Shown piece by piece: positions 1-8,763 of a stretch of DNA of 44,794 nt. Numbering within the stretch: position 1 is the stretch's first letter; each line of letters opens with the position of its first letter. Made by a program: the position numbers and the translations under genes. A model generated the notes under the pieces. The model had not been told where the DNA came from. It searched no databases and saw only the letters and a program-made list of their open reading frames with translations. Source of the DNA: Alphaproteobacteria bacterium (GTDB lineage: Bacteria; Myxococcota_A; UBA796; GCA-2862545); assembly GCA_020632955.1 (NCBI GenBank), contig JACKEO010000028.1:1-44794 (forward strand). Reading direction: 5' to 3'.

Positions 1-1914
1 CGAGGGGGTGGCGTACGACAGCACCTGGTCGAAGGCCTGCCGGTGATCGGGGGCGCCCGTGACGCCGAGGTTCCACAGCACGAAGCCGGGGAGCATCCCG
101 GTGCACACCCCGCCCGCGTAGGGCCCGCCGAGGGCGTAGGGCTCCGAGGGCGGGCTCTGGAAGGTGCCGTCACCCTGGTCCACCACGAGCCGCAGGCCGG
201 CGAGCGCGTCGAGGGCCAGCGGGTCGTCTGCTGCGTAGGCGCCCGCCCACAGGGCCTGCAGCGCGCTGTCCTCGAAGGGCGCGGTGGTGGGCTCCAGGTC
301 GGGATCGTCCACCATCACGGCCGCGAAGTGGCCCGACGGCTGCACGAAGGCGCGGGCCCCCTCGTCCACGAGGTCGGCCTGGGCCCGGAGCGCCGCGGCC
401 TCGGCCGCCAGACCCGCCCGCTCGTCCACCTCGGCGACGAAGCGCGCGGCCGGCGAGAACAGGTGGCTCGACGCCGACGAGAAGGCCTTCGTGTCCCAGG
501 CCGTCTCCACCGGGTACCCGAGGGCCACCTCCATCGCGAGCCGGTAGGTCTCGTCGCCCGACCACCGCTGCCAGCCCTCCGGCGACACGGTCTGCGCCGT
601 CATCGCGCGGTGCAGGTAGGCCTGGTGGTCGAGCGCGGGCTGCCAGTCACCCGTCCACCGCACCAGCTCGCGGAAGGCCAGCGGCACGTGGCTGGGGCCC
701 TCGGCCGCCGTGCGCCCCGTGAACGGCACGGTGTTCGCCGACCAGTCCAGGTCGAAGGGCACGTCGGCGGGCACGAGCCCGCTGGAGCAGGAGTTCCCGA
801 AGTCGCCGCGCAACCGGTGGCAGAGCTCCAGGTAGTCCACCATCGACGCCACCTCCTCCGTGAGCCCCAGGCGGGCGAAGAAGCGGGCCGGCCCGATGGT
901 GTCGCGCAGCCAGGTGCCCGTGTACCGCGACAGGGGCACCACCCCGCCGGCCGCCGACTGCTGCAGGCGCACCTGCACCCGTAGACCATCGAGCAGGTCG
1001 AGCAGCCAGGGGGAGTCCAGGTCCAGCTGCAGGCCCGTGGCGCTCCACGCGGTCCACCACGCCAGCGTGTCGGCCAGCCACACCTCGGGATCCACCCCCT
1101 CCAGCTGCGAGCGCAGGGCGTCGAGACCCGCCGCGTCGTCCGCCGTCGCGAGGGCGACCACCGCGGTGAGGGGGGTCGAGGCGGAGGAGGTGCCGAGTGC
1201 GAGGCGCCACGCACCGCCCGCGTCGGTCCAGCTGCCGTCGAAGGGCAGCAGGCCCAGCCGCGTGCCCCCGTCCAGGGCCGTGGCGAGCACGCCCCCCGCG
1301 GCGGCGTCCGGGGCGAAGACGTCGGCGGCGTCGAGGTCCACCGCCACCTCGAGCCCGTCCTCGCGCGCCGTGACCGCCAGGAAGCGGAGGATCACGGGGG
1401 GGACGGCCAGCGGGTCGACCCCCGCGGGTCGCGGGGCCACGTCCACCGTGTAGAGGGTGAGCGCGCCCGCGTCCCGCCGGGTGACCACGAGGCCCGTGCC
1501 GCGGGGACGGCCGATCCACGCCACCTCCGAGGCCACCTCGAGGCCGCCCACCACGGGGCGCAGCGCCAGATCGCCGAAGAAGCGGCCCCGGGTGCGGTAG
1601 GTGGGCCCCACCAGGCCGTGCAGCGTGTCGATGGGGTCGGCGAGCCCGAGCAGCGCCGCCACGCGGCCGTTGCCCACGGCGTACGTGCCCCGCGCCGACG
1701 GCGGCGGACGATCCGCCTCGGGGCCGTCGTGGCGCTCGGCGAAGAGGGCCAGGTCGGCGAGCTCGGGGTGCGCCTCGAAGAGCGGGTGGTCGAGCACCGG
1801 GCGCACGTCGGGCCGCTCCCAGGGTGCCGCATCGCGCGTCGGGGGGTCCTCCTCCGGAGTGGCCTCGCAGGCCAGGACCAGCAGCGGGAGCACGAGGACG
1901 GGCGTGCGGCGCAA
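1..1914 (-). CDS. Lipoprotein with six-hairpin glycosidase-like region (C-terminus beyond the edge)
   Basis: 638 residues are visible and the frame stays open to position 1, so the C-terminus is missing. I place the start at a TTG (1912-1914), because a GGAGG lies six bases upstream and the next residues form a lipoprotein signal (RRTPVLVLPLLVLAC, Cys16 acylated). The mature protein should therefore sit in a membrane facing the periplasm or the outside. Residues 70-330 look beta-rich. After that come helical stretches such as YTGTWLRDTIGPARFFARLG, the pattern of (alpha/alpha)6-barrel glycosidases of the trehalase or glucosidase type. I cannot identify catalytic acids, so a polysaccharide-degrading or scavenging role is inference. 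Longer open frames on either strand here have shadow-type composition. Confidence 0.72.
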   Translation of the reverse strand, partial: MRRTPVLVLPLLVLACEATPEEDPPTRDAAPWERPDVRPVLDHPLFEAHPELADLALFAERHDGPEADRPPPSARGTYAVGNGRVAALLGLADPIDTLHGLVGPTYRTRGRFFGDLALRPVVGGLEVASEVAWIGRPRGTGLVVTRRDAGALTLYTVDVAPRPAGVDPLAVPPVILRFLAVTAREDGLEVAVDLDAADVFAPDAAAGGVLATALDGGTRLGLLPFDGSWTDAGGAWRLALGTSSASTPLTAVVALATADDAAGLDALRSQLEGVDPEVWLADTLAWWTAWSATGLQLDLDSPWLLDLLDGLRVQVRLQQSAAGGVVPLSRYTGTWLRDTIGPARFFARLGLTEEVASMVDYLELCHRLRGDFGNSCSSGLVPADVPFDLDWSANTVPFTGRTAAEGPSHVPLAFRELVRWTGDWQPALDHQAYLHRAMTAQTVSPEGWQRWSGDETYRLAMEVALGYPVETAWDTKAFSSASSHLFSPAARFVAEVDERAGLAAEAAALRAQADLVDEGARAFVQPSGHFAAVMVDDPDLEPTTAPFEDSALQALWAGAYAADDPLALDALAGLRLVVDQGDGTFQSPPSEPYALGGPYAGGVCTGMLPGFVLWNLGVTGAPDHRQAFDQVLSYATPS

Positions 1915-2024
1915 GGAGCACCTCCGCCGCGCGCCTATCCCGGCCACCGTCCCCACCCAGACGCAAGGTGACATGTCCCCGTCGTCGACCCCTTGCAGGT
2001 TCCGTCGAGGCGCGGTTAGTGCGC

Positions 2025-2053
2025 GCTCACTCACCGAGTAAGTGAGCACTCAC
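2025..2053. promoter_or_regulatory. Palindromic operator candidate for the TetR regulator
   Basis: A 10-bp inverted repeat (2025-2034 gctcactcac, 2038-2047 gtaagtgagc, one mismatch, 3-base spacer) overlaps a second GTGAG/CTCAC pair (2042-2053). It lies 24-52 bases ahead of the TetR start, between a TA-containing box (GTTAGT, 2015-2020) and the start codon. TetR proteins bind such short palindromes, usually in their own promoter. Autorepression of the whole efflux operon is the simplest reading. Confidence 0.6.
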
Positions 2054-2076
2054 AAACCTCTCACGAGCGAGCGAGG

Positions 2077-2682
2077 ATGTCCCGCCCCCGCCAGGTCAGC
2101 GACGAGGAGATCCTCGAGGCCGCACGCGCGTGCTTCCTCGACGATCCCAACGCGTCCACGGTCACCATCGCGCAGCGCATCGGGCTGTCGCAGGCCGCGC
2201 TGTTCAAGCGCTTCGGCACCAAGCTGGGCCTGATGCTGGCCGCGATGGGCATGAAGGACGGCCCCCCCTGGATCGAGCTCGCGAAGCAGGGCCCGGACGA
2301 TCGCCCGATCCCCGAGCAGCTGCTCGAGCTCGGGCTGGCCATCGACGGCTTCTTCGGCTGGATGATCCCGCGCGTGGCGGCCATGAAGGCCGTGGGCATC
2401 GGCTTCCGCCAGATGTTCGGCAACGCGCGCGTGCCGCCTCCGGTCCGTGGCTACGAGGCCCTCCGGGACTGGTTCGCGCGGGGCGTCACCGCAGGACGCA
2501 TCCGCCCGGGCGACCCCAGCGGGCTCGCCATCAGCTTCCTCGGGATGTTCCAGGGCCGCGCCTTCTGGCGCCACGCCACCGCCGGCTACCCGGACGCCCC
2601 CTTCCCCGACGACGCCGCCTACGTGCAGCACGTCGTCGACCTCTTCTGGCGTGGCGTGGTCCCCGAAGGAGACGAGCCGTGA
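2077..2682 (+). CDS. TetR-family transcriptional regulator of the efflux operon
   Basis: 201 aa, normal TetR length. The N-terminus (EEILEAARACF, then TVTIAQRIGLSQAALFKRFG at about residues 28-47) is a clear TetR helix-turn-helix, with the FKRFGTK segment in the place of the usual F..YF..K. The rest should be the helical ligand-binding and dimer domain. Its stop overlaps the GTG of the outer-membrane factor (GTGA, 2679-2682), so regulator and pump components are translationally coupled. The palindrome immediately upstream is a likely operator. The ligand cannot be read from the sequence; a toxic compound exported by the pump is the usual case. Confidence 0.9.
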   Translation: MSRPRQVSDEEILEAARACFLDDPNASTVTIAQRIGLSQAALFKRFGTKLGLMLAAMGMKDGPPWIELAKQGPDDRPIPEQLLELGLAIDGFFGWMIPRVAAMKAVGIGFRQMFGNARVPPPVRGYEALRDWFARGVTAGRIRPGDPSGLAISFLGMFQGRAFWRHATAGYPDAPFPDDAAYVQHVVDLFWRGVVPEGDEP

Positions 2683-4217
2683 GCCGCTGGATGCTCCCCC
2701 TGCTGCTGGCCCTCGCGTCGCCGGCCTGGGCCTCGAAGGGCGCGGGCGTCGCGCTGCCTTCCCTGCCCTCCTCGTACGCCCAGGCACCCGCCGGGCAGGT
2801 CGACGAGCGTGCCTGGTGGACCTCGCTGGGCGAGCCTCGCCTGGAGGCCCTGATCGACGAGGCCCTGTCGGCGAACCTCGACCTGCAGGTGGCCTCCGAC
2901 CGCATCCTGCAGGCGCGCGCCCTCGCGCTCACGGCCGGCGCGGCGCTGATGCCGCAGGTCACCTTCGACATGGGCATCAACGCCCAGCCCGCCGCGCTGC
3001 GCTTCGCCCAGTTCACGGGGGGCGTCGCCGACGACGACACGGGCGAGTTCTACTACTTCACGTCCGCCACCTTCAACGCGGCCCTGCCCATCGACCTCAC
3101 CGGGCAGTCCATCCTCGGGGTGCAGGCGGCGACGAGCGACCGGCGGGCCGCCGAGGAGGACCGCGCCCGGTCCGCGAGCGCCCTGGCCTCCAGCGTGGCC
3201 GCGGCCTGGCTCGACGTGGGGCTCGCCACCTCCCAGGTCGAGCTGGTGGAGCGCCAGCTGCGGGCCAACCGCGACGTGCTCACCGTGGTGGAGCTCCGTC
3301 TCGAGCGGGGCGAGGCCACCGCCGTCGACGTGCTCCAGCAGCGCCAGCAGGTGGCGGCCAGCGAGGCCCAGCTCCCGCTGCTGCGCGCCAACCTCACCGC
3401 CCGCACCCAGGCGCTGGCCGTGCTGCTGGGCCGCCTGCCCGGCGAGGCCCCCGCCGACCTGCCCACCCACCTGCCCGAGCTTCCCTCGGCCCCCGGCGTG
3501 GGCGCACCCAGCGATCTCGTCGACAACCGGCCCGACCTGCGTGCCATGGACCTGCGCCTCACCAGCGCGTGGCGCCGCCGGCTCGCCGCCGAGCGCGCCT
3601 TCCTGCCCACCCTCCGGCTCACCGCGAACGCGGGGTGGAACTTCACGAACAACGCTGGCGCGGGCGCCTTCGGCGGCGGCAGCACCGACCAGATCCTCGG
3701 CCTGTTCACGCAGCTCGAGGGCTTCGTGAAGCAGTTCGACCCGAACTTCGCCTTCGACACCACCGGCTTCGACCAGGGCACCACCGACGCCGGCTTCCAG
3801 AGCTGGTTCACCTGGGGCATCGGCGCCCAGCTGCAGATCCCCCTGTTCGTGGGCGGCCGCATCGGCGGCCTGAAGCAGGCCCGCGCGGCCGAGCGGATCG
3901 CGGCGCACCAGGCCGCCCAGGCGCGCCTCGCGGCCGTGCAGCAGGTGGAGTCCTCCTGGACCCTCGACCGCGAGCAGGCAGCCCGCCTCGACGCGGTGCG
4001 CACCCAGGCCACCGCCGCCGACGGCGCCTACGAGGCCGCCGCCGCCCGCTACGCCGACGGTGTCGGCGACTACCTGCAGGTCCTCACCACCCTCGTCACC
4101 CGCCAGGCCGTCGCCCTGTCGGCCCTCCAGGCCCACCGCGACGCCCTGGCCACCCGCATCCAGCTCCACGAGGCCACCGGCGGCCCCTGGACCCGCTCCC
4201 TCGGAGGCACCCCATGA
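2679..4217 (+). CDS. RND-type outer-membrane efflux channel (TolC/NodT family)
   Basis: 512 aa. The GTG start overlaps the TetR stop and has AAGGAG seven bases upstream; an ATG at 2691 is a less supported alternative. The first 20 residues form a Sec signal (MLPLLLALASPAWA). No lipobox Cys is seen, unlike many NodT members. The typical N-terminal segment WWTSLGEPRLEALIDEAL and the two repeated long-helix regions (LDLQVASDRILQARA; VELRLERGEATAVDVLQQRQ; later AHQAAQARLAAVQQVE and AAAARYADGVGDYLQVL) identify an OEP trimeric channel that connects with the adaptor and pump encoded next. Its stop overlaps the adaptor ATG (ATGA, 4214-4217). Confidence 0.9.
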   Translation: MSRWMLPLLLALASPAWASKGAGVALPSLPSSYAQAPAGQVDERAWWTSLGEPRLEALIDEALSANLDLQVASDRILQARALALTAGAALMPQVTFDMGINAQPAALRFAQFTGGVADDDTGEFYYFTSATFNAALPIDLTGQSILGVQAATSDRRAAEEDRARSASALASSVAAAWLDVGLATSQVELVERQLRANRDVLTVVELRLERGEATAVDVLQQRQQVAASEAQLPLLRANLTARTQALAVLLGRLPGEAPADLPTHLPELPSAPGVGAPSDLVDNRPDLRAMDLRLTSAWRRRLAAERAFLPTLRLTANAGWNFTNNAGAGAFGGGSTDQILGLFTQLEGFVKQFDPNFAFDTTGFDQGTTDAGFQSWFTWGIGAQLQIPLFVGGRIGGLKQARAAERIAAHQAAQARLAAVQQVESSWTLDREQAARLDAVRTQATAADGAYEAAAARYADGVGDYLQVLTTLVTRQAVALSALQAHRDALATRIQLHEATGGPWTRSLGGTP

Positions 4218-5380
4218 AGCGCATCCTCCAGATCGCGCTGCCCTTCGTCTTCGTCGCCCTCGGCGTCGCCGTCTTCGTGGCCATGCGCCTGTCGGTGGGC
4301 GGCGCCGAGAAGAAGGAGGCCGCGCCGCCGGTCGCGAGCGTCGAGGTGGTGGTCGTCGCCCCCGAGACCCACCGCGCCGTGGTGGAGGCCTCCGGCACGG
4401 TGGAGGCGTCGGCCCGCGTCGACCTCGTCGCGCAGGTGAGCGGCCGCATCGTCGAGGTGGCCGACGGCCTCACGCCGGGCCTCGAGGTTCGCAAGGGCCA
4501 GGTGCTCGCGCGCATCGATCCGCGCGACTACCGGGCCAACGTCACCCAGGCCGAGGCCGCGGTGGCCGCACGCGAGGTGGAGCTCGAGCTCGAGCGCGCC
4601 CGTGGACGCCAGGCCCGCACCGAGGCCCAGCTGCTGGGTGCCGAGAGCACGCCGTCGGCGCTCACGCGGCGCGAGCCCCAGCTCGCCCTGGCCGAGGCCA
4701 ACCTCGCGAGCGCCGAGGCCACCCTCGCCACCGCCCGCCTCAACCTGGAGCGCACCGCGCTCACCGCGCCCTTCGACGCCGTGGTGAGCGCCGAGAACCT
4801 GGAGCCCGGCGCCCTCGTCGGCCCGGGCGCGCCCGTGGCCACGCTGCTGGGCACCGACCGCTACCGGGTGCGCGTCGCCGTGCCCGTGCAGGCGCTCGCC
4901 TGGCTCGAGCTGCCCGACGCCAAGGGCCACCGCGGCGCCAGCGCCGCCATCCAGCAGGAGCTGGGCGACGGCAGCGTGCTGCGCCAGGACGGCTACGTTC
5001 TGCGTCGCCTGGGCGAGCTCGACGCCGAGTCGCGCACCGCGTCGCTGCTGGTGGCCATCGACGACCCGCTCGACGTCCCGGCCGACACGCTGCCCATCCT
5101 GCCCGGCGCCTACGTGCGGGTGCAGCTGCAGGGCCGCGCGGTCGAGAGCGTCGTGCGCGTGCCCCGCAGCGCGGTCGTCGACGGACGCACGGTGTGGGTG
5201 GCCTCGCCCGAGGACACGCTCGCCCGCCGCACCATCGACATCGCCTGGGGCGACCCCGACCACGTCTACGCCGCCAAGGGCCTCGTCGAGGGGGACCGCG
5301 TCGTGGTCACCCCGCTGCCCATCCCCATCGAGGGCATGCCCCTCGACGTCCGCGACACCGTCGCCGACGCCACCCGCTGA
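4214..5380 (+). CDS. Periplasmic adaptor (membrane fusion protein) of RND efflux
   Basis: 388 aa. The N-terminal membrane anchor (residues 4-24, ILQIALPFVFVALGVAVFVAM) is followed by an HlyD/AcrA-type architecture: a barrel-sandwich lipoyl half (VSGRIVEVADG, VRKGQVLARIDPRDY), a coiled-coil hairpin rich in Ala/Glu/Arg (about 110-185), the second lipoyl half (LTAPFDAVVSAENLEPGALV), then the beta-barrel and membrane-proximal parts (PRSAVVDGRTVWV). It joins the inner-membrane pump to the outer-membrane channel. There is a four-base overlap with the channel gene and a 22-base gap to the pump. Confidence 0.92.
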   Translation: MKRILQIALPFVFVALGVAVFVAMRLSVGGAEKKEAAPPVASVEVVVVAPETHRAVVEASGTVEASARVDLVAQVSGRIVEVADGLTPGLEVRKGQVLARIDPRDYRANVTQAEAAVAAREVELELERARGRQARTEAQLLGAESTPSALTRREPQLALAEANLASAEATLATARLNLERTALTAPFDAVVSAENLEPGALVGPGAPVATLLGTDRYRVRVAVPVQALAWLELPDAKGHRGASAAIQQELGDGSVLRQDGYVLRRLGELDAESRTASLLVAIDDPLDVPADTLPILPGAYVRVQLQGRAVESVVRVPRSAVVDGRTVWVASPEDTLARRTIDIAWGDPDHVYAAKGLVEGDRVVVTPLPIPIEGMPLDVRDTVADATR

Positions 5381-5402
5381 TCCACGGGCACCGGAGCACC
5401 TC

Positions 5403-8400
5403 ATGTCGGATCCGACCGCAGACGAGCCCCCGGCCACCGGGGTCATCGCGTGGATGGCGCGCAACAGCGTGGCCGCCAACCTGCTGATGGTGGTGGTGAT
5501 CGTGGGCGGGCTGCTCCAGTCCTGCACCACCAAGCAGGAGATCTTCCCGGAGTTCACCCTCGACATCGTCTCGGTGTCGGTGCCCTACCCGGGCGCCAGC
5601 CCGGCCGAGGTGGAGCAGGGCATCGTGCTGGCCGTCGAGGAAGCCGTGCGCGGCGTCGACGGCGTGAAGAAGGTCACCTCCACCAGCGCCGAGAACGTGG
5701 GCTCCGTGCTCGTCGAGCTGCTGCTGGGCGCCGACCCCAACAAGGCGCTCGCGGACGTGAAGAACGAGGTCGACCGCATCCAGACCTTCCCCGACGACGC
5801 CGAGGACCCCCAGGTCTCGCTCGTGTCGCGGAAGTCCCGCGTGATCGGGATGATCCTCAGCGGCGATCAGCAGCTCTCCACCCTCTTCCAGCTCGCGGAG
5901 CGCGCCCGGGCCGACCTGCTCGCGCGCGGCGGGGTCACCCAGCTCGAGATCGAGGGCGTGCCCCCGCTCGAGATCCGCGTGGGCATCGACCGCGACACGC
6001 TGCGCGCCTACGGCCTCACGCTCGACGAGGTGGCGCTGCAGCTCCGCGCCGCCAGCCTGGAGCTGCCCAGCGGCGGCATCGACACCGAGCGCGGCGAGAT
6101 CCTCGTGCGCGTGGCCGACCGCGCCCGCACCGGCGCCGACTTCCGCGACATCATCCTGCGCGGCACCCGCGCAGGCGCCCAGGTGCGCCTGGGCGACATC
6201 GCCACGGTGGTGGACGGCTTCGCCGACACCGACCAGCGCACCACCTTCAACGGGCGGCCCGCCGTGGCGCTCACCGCCTACCGCGTGGGCACCGAGACCC
6301 CGAGCGGCGTCTCCGACGTGGTGAAGGCCTACACGGAGGAGCTGCGCTCCACCCTGCCCGGCGACATCGAGGTCACCATCTGGGACGACGACAGCGAGCT
6401 GCTGCGCGACCGCATCGACCTGCTGGTGCGCAACGGCATCATGGGCGGCGTGCTCGTCTTCGTGGTGCTCGCGCTCTTCCTCGACCTGCGGCTGGCGAGC
6501 TGGGTGGCCCTGGGCATCCCCATCAGCTTCTGCGGCGCCTTCTTCCTGTTCCCGATCTTCGACGTGTCCATCAACATGATCAGCCTCTTCGCGCTGATCG
6601 TCACCCTGGGCATCGTGGTCGACGACGCCATCGTCGTCGGCGAGAACGTGCACGAGAAGACGGAGGCCGGGCTCCCACCCCTGCAGGCCGCCATCGAAGG
6701 GGCCCGCGAGATGGTGGTGCCCGTCACCTTCGCGGTGCTCACCACCTTCGCCGCCTTCGCGCCGCTGCTCTTCGTGCCCGGCACCAGCGGCAAGATCTTC
6801 CGCTTCATCCCCATCGTGGTGATGAGCGTGCTGGCCTTCAGCCTGCTGGAGTCCTTCCTGGTGCTGCCCTCGCACCTGGGCCACACCACGCGCATGCCGC
6901 GGTGGACCCACCGGGTGCTGTACGTCATCGACGCCCCGCGGCGCTTCATGACCGGGCACCTCGAGCGCTTCATCCAGGGGCCCTACGACCGCCTCCTCGA
7001 TGTGGCCCTCGACTTCCGCTACGCCACGCTCGGCGCCGCCATCGCCCTGTTCTTCGGGGCGGTGGGGGTGGTGGCCACCGGCATCCTGCCCTTCAGCTTC
7101 CTCCCCAAGACCGAGGGCGACATCATCAAGGTGCAGGTGCGCCTGCCCTACGGCGCCCCCATCGAGCGCACCATCGAGATCGCCGACGTCCTCGAGGCCT
7201 CCTTCGACGAGGCCCTGGCCGAGGTGGGCGACCCCGCCAAGGTGAAGGGGCGGCTCACCCTGGTGGGCTCGGGGCCGGCGAGCTTCGGGCCCGGCGCGTC
7301 GGGGGGCCGGCCGGCGGGCAGCCACCTGCTGTCGCTCGAGGTCGACCTCGTGGGCAGCGACGAGCGCGACTTCTCCACCGCCGAGCTGGCCGATGCCTGG
7401 CAGGCGAAGACCCCTCGCCTCGCCGGCGTGGAGTCGCTCACCTTCACGAAGGACGTCGGGCCGAGTGGGGGCGCCGCGGTGGACGTGCAGCTCGCCCACA
7501 CCGACACCTCGGTGCTGGCCGACGCGAGCGCCGAGGTCACCGAGGCCCTGCGCGACTACCCCTCGCTCATCAACATCTCGAACGGCTACGCCGCGGGCAA
7601 GCCCCAGCTCGACCTCCGCCCCCTGCCCGAGGCCCGCACCCTGGGCCTCACCGGCCAGGAGATCGGCCGGCAGCTCCGCGCCTCGTTCTACGGCACCGAG
7701 GCCATCCGGGAGCAGCGCGGCCGCAACGAGCTCAAGGTGATGGTGCGGCTCACCGACGCGCAGCGCACCAGCGAGTACGACCTGGAGGAGCTCGACGTGC
7801 GCACGCCGCGTGGCGCCTGGGTGCCCGTGGCCTCCGTCGCCGAGGTGGTGCGCAGCCAGGCCCCCACCCAGATCACCCGCGAGTCCGGCCGACGGGTGGT
7901 CGACGTGGTGGCCGAGCTCGCCCCGGGCACGAAGTCCTCCCGCCCCGTGCTCGAGGACCTCGAAGCCACCGTGCTGCCCGCGCTGCGGGAGCGCCACCCG
8001 GGCCTGACCACCCGCTTCGCCGGCGAGCAGGAGAGCCAGAACGAGTCGCTCTCCAGCCTGGGCCGCAACTTCCTCTTCGCGCTCTTCGTGATGTTCGCGC
8101 TGCTGGCGATCCCGTTCAAGAGCTACGTCCAGCCCGTGATCATCATGGCGGCGATCCCCTTCGGCTTCGTGGGTGCCGTGGGCGGCCACCTCCTGATGGG
8201 CTTCGAGCTCTCCATCATCAGCGCCATGGGGATCATCGCGCTGTCGGGCGTGGTGGTGAACGACAGCCTCGTGCTGATCGACGCCGCGAACACCTACCGC
8301 CGCGGCGAGCCCGACTCCCGCGAGGCCATCCACATGGCGGGCAAGCGTCGCTTCCGCCCCATCCTCCTCACGTCGCTCACCACCTTCTTCGGCCTGATGC

Positions 8401-8609
8401 CGATGATCTTCGAGCCCAGCGTGCAGGCCCGCTTCCTCATCCCCATGGCGATCAGCCTGGGCTTCGGCGTGCTCTTCGGCACGGTGATCGCGCTGGTGAT
8501 CGTGCCGGGGCTCTACCTGATCGTGGAGGACGCCCTGCGCGTCGTGCGCTGGCTCACCTCCCCCGACGAGCCCGTCGCGGACGCTCCTCCCGAGGCCCAC
8601 CTCGGCTGA
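5403..8609 (+). CDS. RND efflux pump, AcrB/HAE family
   Basis: 1068 aa, full length for the family. The N-terminal helix (NSVAANLLMVVVIVGGLLQ) is followed by the QEIFPEF and PGASPAEVE motifs of the porter domain. The proton-relay pair sits in VTLGIVVDDAIVVGEN with the Asp codons at 407-408, the same numbers as in E. coli AcrB. The second half repeats the fold and ends with the TM10-12 block (SGVVVNDSLVLIDAA). There the lysine that AcrB has at 940 appears to be Asn, as in other GVVVND-type members. This is the energy-driving subunit of the operon. Substrate class cannot be assigned. Confidence 0.93.
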   Translation: MSDPTADEPPATGVIAWMARNSVAANLLMVVVIVGGLLQSCTTKQEIFPEFTLDIVSVSVPYPGASPAEVEQGIVLAVEEAVRGVDGVKKVTSTSAENVGSVLVELLLGADPNKALADVKNEVDRIQTFPDDAEDPQVSLVSRKSRVIGMILSGDQQLSTLFQLAERARADLLARGGVTQLEIEGVPPLEIRVGIDRDTLRAYGLTLDEVALQLRAASLELPSGGIDTERGEILVRVADRARTGADFRDIILRGTRAGAQVRLGDIATVVDGFADTDQRTTFNGRPAVALTAYRVGTETPSGVSDVVKAYTEELRSTLPGDIEVTIWDDDSELLRDRIDLLVRNGIMGGVLVFVVLALFLDLRLASWVALGIPISFCGAFFLFPIFDVSINMISLFALIVTLGIVVDDAIVVGENVHEKTEAGLPPLQAAIEGAREMVVPVTFAVLTTFAAFAPLLFVPGTSGKIFRFIPIVVMSVLAFSLLESFLVLPSHLGHTTRMPRWTHRVLYVIDAPRRFMTGHLERFIQGPYDRLLDVALDFRYATLGAAIALFFGAVGVVATGILPFSFLPKTEGDIIKVQVRLPYGAPIERTIEIADVLEASFDEALAEVGDPAKVKGRLTLVGSGPASFGPGASGGRPAGSHLLSLEVDLVGSDERDFSTAELADAWQAKTPRLAGVESLTFTKDVGPSGGAAVDVQLAHTDTSVLADASAEVTEALRDYPSLINISNGYAAGKPQLDLRPLPEARTLGLTGQEIGRQLRASFYGTEAIREQRGRNELKVMVRLTDAQRTSEYDLEELDVRTPRGAWVPVASVAEVVRSQAPTQITRESGRRVVDVVAELAPGTKSSRPVLEDLEATVLPALRERHPGLTTRFAGEQESQNESLSSLGRNFLFALFVMFALLAIPFKSYVQPVIIMAAIPFGFVGAVGGHLLMGFELSIISAMGIIALSGVVVNDSLVLIDAANTYRRGEPDSREAIHMAGKRRFRPILLTSLTTFFGLMPMIFEPSVQARFLIPMAISLGFGVLFGTVIALVIVPGLYLIVEDALRVVRWLTSPDEPVADAPPEAHLG

Positions 8610-8718
8610 CCCCCGGGCAAGACCCGTGAAAGGACACAGATCGGGGTCGCAACGCCTCGATCCGGCGTGCCGACGCGACGGGCGCGCCGACTGCCCCCTC
8701 CCCAGGGGGCGCCGAACC

Positions 8719-8727
8719 CGCTAGCAT
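8719..8727 (+). promoter_or_regulatory. Possible -10 box for the DUF481 gene
   Basis: CGCTAGCAT, the only TA-bearing motif in the 154-base gap after the pump gene, lies 37 bases ahead of the next ATG. It belongs to a set of similar boxes in front of other genes of this window. No convincing -35 element is visible. Confidence 0.3.
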
Positions 8728-8763
8728 CGGCCTGCCAGAGCCCACGGGCTCGAGGGAGGATGC

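Noticed and set aside
43..1966. Several long open frames on both strands over the left-edge gene
   Set aside because: Residue content is Arg/Ala/Gly/Pro-rich without motifs, whereas the TTG-started frame gives a lipobox and domain-like sequence.
5307..8600. Open frame of about 1,100 codons antisense to the RND pump
   Set aside because: It is the mirror of a well-recognised 1068-aa pump in very GC-rich DNA. The product is His/Glu/Gly-rich with no motif, and no ribosome-binding site fits.
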